57,954 nt of DNA from Marine group II euryarchaeote REDSEA-S11_B3N4 (lineage in GTDB: Archaea; Thermoplasmatota; Poseidoniia; Poseidoniales; Thalassarchaeaceae). A program made the translations under genes and the position numbers. A model generated the notes under the pieces. It had not been told where the DNA came from. It saw only the letters and a list, made by a program, of their open reading frames with translations, and searched no databases. Each line of letters opens with the position of its first letter. The stretch's first letter is position 1. Shown piece after piece: positions 1-10,500 of the stretch. The stretch covers positions 1-57,954 of the forward strand of contig LURR01000029.1 in assembly GCA_001628485.1 (NCBI GenBank), in the 5' to 3' direction.

Positions 1-1
1 C

Positions 2-1099
2 ACTAGGATAGATACTCAAGATTTCCTGAATGTTGTTTCGTCCGCTATTCAGGGAATAATAGAGGAAGATTCTGAAGACCCAATTTCAAGAGTTCGTATG
101 ATGATTTCACGATTATTATCAGTAGTGGTAGAAGAAGATGAGGATTTGGACGAGGAGGAAGCAAATGACTGCACAAAACTGGCAGAAATCCTAGAGATAT
201 GTGTCAGATATAGAAATGACTCGGCATTAGCTTTGGTATTCGACGAAATCATCGGAGAACCAAGAGTAACAACGCACTTACTCGATCCTGGTGTTGTATC
301 TGGGCCGATCTTTGAGCAAAGTCCGGGTTCAATACTAATGTCTGGAACTCTGTTTCCTCCGGAAATGTACGTCGATATTCTGAGAATTCCGGAAAATCGA
401 TCCATATGCAAAAAGTATTCTTCGGGTTTCCCTTTGGGCAATAGACCTGTTATGATCGCCAGCGATGTAACTACGAAATATTCTGAACGAGAAAGGAGTA
501 TGAGCTCAATACTTGAGCACATCAAATCAGTTATAGAAAATACAGAGGGGAATGTAGCAATCTTTGCACCGAGTTATTCTATGCTAGATACAATCTATGA
601 TTACTTCGAAAATAACTGGAACACAAAATCCGGTCGGCTAATTAAAGAAGAGCAGAGGATGAGTAAAAGAGGAGTTGAGGGTTTAATCTCTAGGCTGTAC
701 CAGTACAAAGACATGGGAGGTGCTGCTCTCTTCGGGGTTCTAAGCGGAAAGTTGTCTGAAGGGATTGATTACTCTGACAATGTCCTGAGTGCATTGGTCT
801 GTGTAGGACTGCCGCTTCCGCCTCCAAGTGCTAGACAGGATGCTCTATTGGAATACTACACTAAGAAATTTGACAGGAATAGGGCATGGAAATACGCCAG
901 CCTCCAACCTGCAGTGAATAGCATACTGCAAGCACTTGGAAGACCCATTCGCAAGAAGGAGGATAGGGCAATAATAGTCCTCCTGGAAAAGAGGCTTCTA
1001 GAAAACAGGGTCAGCAGGTGCATGCCAGAAATGCAGAAGATTCAGACTTCAAATCCCCTCAGGACAGCTGAGAGGGTAAACTCATTCTTCCAGATGTGA
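2..1099 (+). CDS. XPD/Rad3-like superfamily 2 DNA helicase, 3' part (5' end outside window)
   Basis: The frame is open from base 2, so this is the C-terminal ~365 residues of a longer protein, cut by the window edge. An ATG at 98 is internal. The visible part matches helicase domain 2 of the XPD/DinG group: SGTL near residue 113, a Rossmann-like segment IFAPSYS, then SEGIDYSDN and the arginine-finger motif QALGRPIRKKED near residue 310. The N-terminal Walker A and Fe-S cysteines would lie upstream and cannot be checked. Family knowledge: ATP-dependent 5'-3' DNA unwinding in repair. The sequence is noticeably A+T-richer than the right half of the window. It could also be a DinG-like paralogue rather than true XPD. 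Confidence 0.85.
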   Translation, partial: TRIDTQDFLNVVSSAIQGIIEEDSEDPISRVRMMISRLLSVVVEEDEDLDEEEANDCTKLAEILEICVRYRNDSALALVFDEIIGEPRVTTHLLDPGVVSGPIFEQSPGSILMSGTLFPPEMYVDILRIPENRSICKKYSSGFPLGNRPVMIASDVTTKYSERERSMSSILEHIKSVIENTEGNVAIFAPSYSMLDTIYDYFENNWNTKSGRLIKEEQRMSKRGVEGLISRLYQYKDMGGAALFGVLSGKLSEGIDYSDNVLSALVCVGLPLPPPSARQDALLEYYTKKFDRNRAWKYASLQPAVNSILQALGRPIRKKEDRAIIVLLEKRLLENRVSRCMPEMQKIQTSNPLRTAERVNSFFQM

Positions 1100-1139
1100 A
1101 CATCAATGGGTTCATTCGAGGCGGATATCTGGGCATTGC

Positions 1140-1595
1140 ATGGAGTGGACGAGCATAGATGTCGAGTCAGACAAAGATATCAGAGAGGAGGTCGGTGGAT
1201 TGGCGGATCTCAAGGTCGGTCTTGACACCGATGCTGAGTCCATGCACCGGGAGTTCATGAGGGGCCTGCCCCATCTATCTGATGTCCAAGAGATGCACTC
1301 ATCTGTAGTTTCAGAGATAGAGTCTAGGGCATTGAACGACGAGATCTCATCACTAGGGGAATTCGTATCGGAGATAGGTGGCGAATGGTCTGGTAATGAC
1401 ATCCGGATCCCCCTCCCCTCTGTTCAAAGGGATGGATTCTCCATCGGCACTAGAGAAGACGGAGGCGCTCAATTAGTCAGAATAATGTCATCTGAGAGTT
1501 TCGGAGGCATGATCAGATCATTCCGCCTACCGGAAGGAATGAGGGTCGAGGGAGCCAAGTGGGAAGGGGATATCGTCTCAATCAGGTTGGAATGA
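1140..1595 (+). CDS. Small protein with possible Hsp20/alpha-crystallin-like C-terminus
   Basis: A 151-residue protein 40 bp downstream of the helicase on the same strand, probably co-transcribed. The N-terminal 70 residues are acidic, predicted helical and not recognised. The last ~60 residues look like the end of an alpha-crystallin domain: a RSFRLPEGM segment followed by a short strand ending in VSIRLE, as in Hsp20 proteins where the RSFRLPE motif precedes the terminal beta strands. No C-terminal IxI tail is visible. If real, it would be a small ATP-independent chaperone or a CS-domain adaptor. The stop lies one base from the convergent stop of the giant surface gene. The family call is tentative. 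Confidence 0.6.
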   Translation: MEWTSIDVESDKDIREEVGGLADLKVGLDTDAESMHREFMRGLPHLSDVQEMHSSVVSEIESRALNDEISSLGEFVSEIGGEWSGNDIRIPLPSVQRDGFSIGTREDGGAQLVRIMSSESFGGMIRSFRLPEGMRVEGAKWEGDIVSIRLE

Positions 1596-1596
1596 G

Positions 1597-4500
1597 TCAC
1601 TCTTCCATCTCGAACTCGAGCGGACCTCTCTTCGGGATGTCCTGAATCTCCTCAATCTCATCAACTACTGAGGATAGGGCCAGTTGGGCGTTGTCCCTGT
1701 GGGCATCTCCTAGGACGTGGCTGGAGTAACGTGCTTCCTCGAAAATCCTGTCTAGCGAAACCAATGACGCCTCGCTGATGGGCAATGCGCCTCGGATAGC
1801 CATCTCGAACTCCCTGACGGTCTCGAAGTTACGACGCAGGAACCCGCGTCGTGTGAGGACTGAGCATAGGTTCTCATAGCATAGGAAGATTGCTCTCCTG
1901 TACTCGTCACCGGACGCTAGCATCTCAACCGTCTGTCCGAAAATGTTGGCCAGCTCCTTGATGGTGGACTTCCTCCTAGTGTTGATGGCCATGGCACCCA
2001 TCGCTACTAGAATAGCCCCCACGACAATGGCTACAATGGCTACTGCTGCCCTATCAAGGAAGGATGCCTCCTCTGGCTTCTCATAGGCGATTTGGATTCC
2101 TGAAGACGGGAGCAGAGCCAAGCTACCAGGTTCGATGAAGTCCGACTCGGACATCAGCAGGACGGCGAGCACCCCCCATCCCTCGGGAGGGGGGGATTGC
2201 GAGGACAGTGGAGGCAGGGGTGCCATTGACTTGAACTCGTATTCGAAGACCCCATCCGCCCCCGTCAGTTTGGATACGGAGAAGTGGGTGACGCTGCCGT
2301 TGGCGAGGCTAGCACTCAGAGAGAGGCCTTCCAATGGAGCTCCAGTGTCCCTTGCCGTGGCGTTCACTGAGCCCCTGATTATTCTCTGCCCATCGGATAG
2401 TTCTATTTCCGAGTACTCGAAGTCGACCTCGACCATGACAAGGATCTCTATCTCCTTGGACCCCCCATTCAGGAAGCTTGCTTGATTCGACTCCACGATA
2501 ATCGTAACCATATTGTCTCCCGGTGTCATGAACTCCTGTGCCTTTGCTCTAATCTGGAAGTTCATAGTGTCGGGATTGCCCCAAGGTCCAGAAGCGATGG
2601 GGAGTTCGGTTTCCCCCCAGGCAAGAGACATGGAGAGATTATCAAAAATTTCCGAGTCTCCGCCGACCTCCCTTATCAGGCCCTGGAGCATTATCGATCG
2701 TGAAGGGGAAGAGTCTCCCCTCACTATTGTGTTTGTAATCGGCTGCATCTCTATAACGACGTCAGATAGGGCGAATACCTCCATTTGTGATTCAGCAGGA
2801 AGGTAAAGGAACTCCCCCTGGAATAGGAATGTGAAGTTGTGAGAACCCCTGTCTAGGGAGTACTGCACCCTGTGACTCAGAGAGAACAGTCCTCCCTCTT
2901 CTGTTGTTATGGTTTCTACATCTGAGCCGTCAAGCAGAACAGTGATTTCCCTTCCTTCCAGGCCTTGCTCGAAACCTGTGTCGGACTCGAATAGTCTGCC
3001 GCTGAAGTTCCAATATCCGCCGCGTGTTGCGTAGCTACCCTCAACCTGCAGGGATATCTCGGTATGATAAGATACGGTGAAGTTAGACTCTGAAGAGCCC
3101 TGTCTGTAGAATCCTTGAGCAGGTGCGATAGCGGAAATGGAGTGGTTTCCTATTTCCACAGATTCCGGAACCACCCATTGCAGGCTCCAGTTGCCATCCT
3201 GCTGACTGCTTGTAATTCCAATGAGGGCCCCGTCCACGAAGACCTCGATGGTATGGCTGTCCAGCCAACCGTTCTCGAGATTGTCCTTGACGGTACCGGA
3301 TACTGTCATTTCATCCCCTACAGCAATTGGTCCGATATCATCAATGGTGACCGAGACGGGTGCGAAGACGGTGAATACCACGGTGGAGTTAGATGGGAGG
3401 ATGAAGTCCTCACCAAGGAACTCAACCCCGATGATTATGGGGCCTAGTGGCATATCTGGTGGAATTGGCACTAAACCTACGAATGATCCGTTGGAGTTCA
3501 CCGAAATCGAGGTTATTTCCTGCCCGTCCACTGAAAGGACAAGGTCCCTGTTGGGAATGGCCCTCCCAACGCCGTCAGTGAGCATCCCCTCAACAGTGGC
3601 GACCTCGGTCCTGTCTATCTCAGAAGGGGAAGTTGAAATCACTACTTGTGAAGTCTGTGTAACGTTGAATGCCAGGGAGTCTGTTGAGCCTAGGTAGTAC
3701 TCGGGATTAACCGAGTCCCCCTGGCCCATTGGGTCGACCCATGAGAATCCTCCGAGGAACTCGACTCTTGCTTGGTGTTGTCCGAAATCCATGTCTGAGG
3801 GGATCTGGTATGTTATCGACCACTGTCCCGTGGTAGAGTTCGAGAATACGGTGTATGCTGGTCCTACGTCAACCCCGTCTATGTACAAATGAATTAGGCC
3901 CCCACTGAGGTTACCGTCCTCTTTCAGCATCTGTCCCCTCTCGTCTTGGAGGGAGCCGGTGAAGGTTACTGAGGACCCTGCGATTGAGGGGGAGGTTGCC
4001 TCTTTCAGGACTAGTTGAGTAGGTGCGAGGACGACGACCCTGGTCCAGGTCTCGTCTCCTAGGAGGCCAGTAGGACCGCTGATTCCGGAGAAAGTTGCAG
4101 TGACCCTCATCGGCCCAGGATCTCTGTCTGGCTTGACTAAGATTGATGGCGAAGCGGTCCCGTTAGAGTCGGTGAGCCCGCCCCACACGGTGATGTTGTC
4201 TACCTCGACAACAACGGTTGCGGAGGAGACTGGGGATCCTGAATTGTCGATGATTGACAGGGACATATCGAAGGTGTCACCCCGGGTTGTCCTGTTATCG
4301 GGATCGAGGTCGTCCGGACTCTCAATTGTTAGGACGGTGTAGCCTCTGCTGTTGAAAGTGGTGAAGGCAGAAGCTGCGGAGAAGTAGGTTACTTGAGGCG
4401 TGAATGAAATATCGATGCCATGAGGACCTCGAGGGAACGACAGATCCAGGCGTATCTGGGCTGACCATGTGCCGTCGGAGTTGAATACAACTGATGGGAC

Positions 4501-7500
4501 GGTAAAGTTCGAAGATTCACCGTCTATCGAGAAAATCAGAGTGGGATTTAGTGGGTTTCCATTGGTGTCTGACAAACCTGTCCCGTTGCTGGAGGTGAGC
4601 GAACCTGTGACGTTGAAGGGCTCTCCAGGCAGAGGGTTGGCTTGTATCGGGTCGATCAACATGCTGACGGGGGACCTTACGGTGATAGTGTTCAGAATCT
4701 GGACGGCGGGGTTGAGGTCACCAGAACCATTGAACACGAAGGTTACGTTAACGAGGCCCAGCGGATGGTCGTGAGGTATCTCGAATTCGAAGGAGGCGCT
4801 GCCGTCGGCAGCGGTGACCGAAGGGACGAGCCAAGTGTCATGAAAGAGCACTTGGACCTCTAATCCTGAGAGGGGTGCCTCGTTGTTGCTGAACTCCACA
4901 AGCCTAGTGGTCATGGTGGCTGAGTCGCCCCTGTCGATGATTGTGTTGATGAATGGGTTCGTATCAGTGAACTGGGGAACCCCCATGACGAGAATAGACG
5001 CATCCCCGTTTCCAGTTAGGTAGAATGGTGTCGAGCCGTTGACTACGCTAACTACTACGGTTCTATCTCCTCTGGTTACTCCGTTTCCAAGGGCATCTGT
5101 GGGTACCGAGACGTTGAACCCTCCCGATGCATTAGTAGTGCGGTTCTCTATCAGTAGCTCATCGGGCTCGTCCAAGAAGAAGACGTTGATTCCAACTGGT
5201 CCGTCTACTGTCCTGTTTGTATCCGCCGAGTCCATTACAGTCCCGACCAGGTTGAAAGACTGAAGGGCAGTTACCTGGCTTGGGATAAACGTGATTTCGA
5301 CAGTGCTACCCACCTGGACCGTTAGATTTGCAAAGCTCTGGTTGCCTAGCCACCTTCCGGCTCCAGGGGCCTCAAGAGTGTCGGTTACATCATCTGGGGC
5401 ATGTATCCTAATGTCATAGAATCCGGGAGGGGTGGAAGATGGTATCGTAGCATCGAAGGATGCTATTCCTTCGGAGCTTGTGGTGGAAGACTGGAGAATG
5501 GTCTGTAGAGGGCCCCCCCAGTCGAAGTACAAGTCAAGTTCTACTCCGGATAGCTTCACACTCGGATCCTCGACGTCAGTAACAGTTGCTTGTAGTTCCA
5601 GCTGCTCTCCTGCTGTAACTATCAAAGAGGTTGGATCCGATTGAACGACGAACTCTGTCTGGACTCCAATAGGAATTATGGTCGGATCTGCAGCATTGTA
5701 GTATGCCCCTCCATCAGGGGGATTCGAAGAGAATCCCAGAGTGACCGATATCTCGTAGACACCGGAGGGTATCCCTGGTGGAATTTCGAATGATAGGTTG
5801 TAAGAGCCAGTTAGGTTGTCCACCCATCCGTTGGCGAGGTTATAGATGGTGGGTGCGGCAGGGAAACCGCCCGGAGTTGTGGGGAGGTCGGAAGGGACAA
5901 GGAGCTGTACTAGCACAGAGGAGTTGTTCTGGGTTACCGCATTCTGGAGAATCATGTCCTTTGCGATTCCAGAAATCCAGTTCGTTGACCCCCTGACAGA
6001 CCAATCGCTGGATAGGTTTGCAGTGGCGTTGGCTAATCCTCTAACCCTTAGGGCTCCCGATGTTGAGTTTGCGCTAAGCCATGTAGATCCTGAGTAGCTG
6101 AGGTTCCATTCATAATCACCGGGAACCATGCTGATCGTCGGGGTAAACGTTGGAGTCACCCTGCCTGCATCTGGGTCTGTCTGATTCCATTCGAGTACTC
6201 CGTCGAAGAGCAGAGTGTATTCTCCTTCGAAAGATGCGAAAGATGAGCCTGTATGATCTTCCAGCAAGACGTCCACGGAGTACTCCCTACCCCTGATCGC
6301 GAATGGGAGTTCGTAGTCGAATACCACGAAGCTACGAATTCCGAACGTATCGGAGAACTGTTCCTGATCGTTCGCATTTAGATTATCGGAATCGAACTGG
6401 AATCTGACGTCAACGGGACCTGCCGGTATTGGGACCTCGGCTGCAGAGAAAGGCCAAGTAATGGAGAACTCACCGGGGTTGGGTCCCCAAGAAGAGTTGT
6501 TCAGGTACCAAGAGGAAAGTTCCACGAATGGCCCAGAAATGTCGGCCCTCCTCATTTCCAAGATAAGTGTCCCGTTCAGAGGCGAGGGAGACGGGCCCCT
6601 ACTCAGGACAGTTCCATTCAGGTACACGTTGCTTCCTATCTCCAGAATTGAGTTGTTCGTCGACTGCGCCTCCAAGTCAACGGTCAGGTTAGGAGATAGA
6701 GTGATATTGAGTTTGAAGGAATAGTTACCGGGTCTGGCATGGAAAGATGGCGGTGTTTCGTTATTGAGGTCATCAAAGTGCCAACCATCGAATGAAATGG
6801 CCGCATCCATCAGCCCAAGAGGCTCGGCCTCGTCTATCGGGACCACGAACTCATAGTAACCACCGCTAGAGACTCCTGATGTGATTGATACCTCACCATC
6901 AACTTGGGATGAGTAGTTCAGAACGACCTGCATATCGTCCCTTATTGATGGATCAAGGAATGGGGAGCTAGCCCACGATAGTTGCCCAGTGATTGACGAG
7001 TTCACACCTATCCCCAGCATAGGCTGATTCACGGGGATAGGATTAGTTATTGAGAGAGAGACGTTGTCTGAGACATTCAGCAACCATGCCATAGTTATTC
7101 CCTGAACTCCGACATAACCCTTCTCGGAAGTCAGAATGACCAATGATCCGAATCCGGGCTGGATTACTTCTTGGGGCAGCCCTGTTAGGTTGAATGATCC
7201 ATTGGAGTCTGTCGAGACGCTGGCAACGATATGCTCAGGAATTGCTGAGCTGCCCGGGACGTTGTCAGATGATTCTGGCTCCACTAAGTAAAGAGACAAC
7301 GAGACGTTTTCTACCAGTGTCTGATTTTCTGAGAATAATAAGGTCCCTTGTACCCATATTTCTTCCGAAATAGAAACGTTCCTTTCTATTGAGGTTGGCC
7401 CCCAAGATTCCACATTGACTGTTACTTCCGACATCGGGGGACAAGCCTCGAACGGGATCCAACCCATATCCAGTTCTCCTTGGTTCTGATTTGTCTGAAG

Positions 7501-10500
7501 GTGCACTTCTGCCCATCTCGTGAAGTCCTTCCCATACACGTTGAAGGCCTTGCCATCCCAGGTCCCTCCTGCGAACCCGGTTACCTTCCTGGCAGGCATC
7601 CCGGCTATTCTCAACATCGTAACGAAGACGGAGGTGAATTCGTCACAGTTTCCTTCTCGAGAAGAGTTCAGAATCCAATGAGAAATGTCACTATCGCTGC
7701 CCATCCCATCGGGCCTTCCCGAGCCGTAATGGTTCCTAAGGAAGGATATGGTCTCATTGCCATTGACGAGGAAGTCCTGAATTGCCTTGATTTTGTCCCA
7801 TGCTGAAATTGCGCCGGACTGATCCAGTATGTCCTGAGTCAGATTGATCACAAAATCTCCGTTATCCAAGAAGTCCTGAGGGAGGTCTTTACCGTATTCT
7901 GAATCATCGAATGCGGTGGAGTTATCTGTAATCTCAGTAGTTAGAATCACCTCTGGAGCGTTCACGTAAAGCGCCTCAATTACAGCGCTGTCGACGATCA
8001 CGTCTCTAGTGTAGTTAGAGAAATTAAGTCCAGCGGTGAAGTCTACCCAAGTCGTGTAGTTGACTACATTGAACGGTTGTATTAGTTCCCGGCCAGGCTC
8101 GATGTATCCCGCTTCGTCGAAGATAATCTCCCATGATAGAGGTCCCGAGTGATTCCAGAAGGACTGGTCCGCAACTCCCTGTTCAACAGAAAATTCTGGC
8201 AAAACCTGGGTGTTTCCGACAAGAGTGCTGTTCACCCCCCACGAGACTCCAGTGTAGTAGTCGTAAGTATGCCATCTCCAGTAGTGCCTTACAGACGGGT
8301 CAAGACCGTCTGAGGTGTTCGTCGCGGTGAACATAAGGGAGTTCTCCTCGATATCGTCAGAAGGGTCGAAGGGGTCGCTTGGAGAGCCGATGCAGTCTAG
8401 CTCCCAGAAATCCTCTGGGCATTCTTCGCCGTCAGGCACCCCCCCTCCATCTGAGTCTGGATCTAACCAATCAGTACCGAGGTCCAACTCTATAGAATCG
8501 GGAATCCCATCCCCGTCCGTATCTAGGGGATTAATGTCATCATCGGGATTATCCTGGGGGTTTGTACCGTCAAGGTATTCTTGGCCGTCATCAACTCCTC
8601 CGGAGTCGGAGTCGGCTACGTTCCAAAGCGTGAACCAGACATCGCTAGTAAGATTGCCACCAATACCGAAAATCATCGAGCAGCCCGTAGAGTTCTCGAA
8701 GTAGTTATTGAGACCGTCTCCATCTGAATCGAGAAGATTGTCACAGGGCTCCCTTGGGTCTGTGTCGTTCAGTATCTCCGAGAGGTCGTTCACCCCGTCT
8801 CCATCGGTATCGAATAGATTGGGATCGGATAGGTACCCCCAAGTTGCGGTCAGTTCCTCCCAGTCGGCCAGTCCGTCACCATCGGTGTCCTTGTAGTCAT
8901 CATCACACCACGGGTCATTTGTTGCGTTTGGAGATGCATCCCAGCACCAAGATCCGTTTGTGATTAGTATGGTATTGGAACCCGCCGGGGGTTCGACATC
9001 TACGCCCCTCATGAATAGTGACTCCATGAATGAGTAGCTGAACGGTGTTTGCGTACCATTGGGAGAAATATAGTAAGCCATTGGAGGGCTCCCTCTCCAG
9101 TCTACGGGATCCGGGTCGATTCCCTCTGTAGAGTTCAGAGTAAGTGTGTCCGCCTCTACGTCCCATGCTATTACGGTGAAGACTAGATCAAATGTTGAGG
9201 TGCAGGGATCGGTCTGTCCGGGGAAGCCTTCGTCTCCATCGTTTATCCCCCCTCCATCCGTATCAGCGACGTTCCAAAGGGTGCATGAGTTATTTTCTTC
9301 CCAATTCTGAAGACCGTCGCCATCGAAGTCTCCTTCGTCATTTATCCTGGTAGGATCAGTCTCTCCATCGTCAATCACCCCGTTTCCGTTAAGATCCTCG
9401 TCCCCATCATCCAAATAGTCACCATCGGTGTTATTGTCCCGTGGATCTGACCCTTGAGCGGGATCCCCGTAAGAGCCGTTATACTCGATTCCATCCAAAA
9501 TCCCATCACCATCAGTGTCAGGAGAGGTTGGATCAGTAAGCAACACTAATCCCTCGAATGAGTCATTGAGGCCGTCGCCGTCAGTATCGTTGTTCTGTGG
9601 GTCTGTCTGCGTTATGCCATCAACCTCTGCGGTGAATATCGCACATCCTCCTGGCCCCAGAGAGAGGATCGGGTTACATGGCGACTCAGTGATTGTCATG
9701 TTTATCGGTCCTGGTCTGAAATACTGGGTAGGAGGGAATGTTGAGCCGTTCCTAGTCCCCCAAGCAGGATTGACATATTCGTAGATGTTAGCTAAACCAT
9801 CGAAGTCCGGATCCCCGTATGTTCCGTCCTGATTGGAATTTGAAGTAGGATCCAAACCGTTTGCTACCTCCCAGCCATCCGGCATACCATCTCCATCGGT
9901 ATCCCAGCCGTTGGGGTCCTCGTCGATTTCTCCGTCCCCATCGTCATCATCAGAGCTGCAATCTGCATCACCATCGAAGTCATTGTCATTTGAGTCGACC
10001 ATCCCATCGTGGTCATTGTCAAAGGTGTCCGCGCAGATGTTTCCCACCGGATCCTCATCAGCACCATCGGATCCTGAGCCTTGAATAACTTGCATTGCGC
10101 TCTCCTCGTCCCAGTTTGAAACTGGGATGGTCCCGTTCCACCAAACACCATTGTCAAGGACATTGGTAGTCGAGGGTTCGTCCCAGCCAGAGGGTATTCC
10201 GAAGAGGTACTCGTTGAGATTTGTCAGACCATCGGAATCTGGATCGCCAGTAGATCCGTTATCTCCCAATGAAGATAGTGGATCCAGGCCGTACTGCCAC
10301 TCCCACCCATCTGGGAGGCCGTCATTGTCTGAATCCCAATCCTGGGGTTGTGTGTTGATGATGAACTCGATACCGTAGGGAAGACCGTCTGCATCCTGAT
10401 CGTTGTTTGTAGCTGAAGCCTCGAATGCAGAAAAATGGATTGAGGCCGTACTTGATATCAGGAATAGCAATGTCAGAAGAGTGGCTGATCTCTTCTTTGA

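Noticed and set aside
2-97. Truncated or broken helicase
   Set aside because: The frame is open to the window edge, so the missing 5' part is a window effect.
8300-10100. Plus-strand Ser/Pro-rich frames such as 8315-8704 and 9833-10084
   Set aside because: Antisense readings of the Asp/Gly-rich TSP3 repeats.
8400-10400. DNA-level tandem repeats or CRISPR-like array
   Set aside because: The periodicity is at protein level (calcium-binding repeats); the DNA units are diverged and unevenly spaced, with no spacer-repeat pattern.
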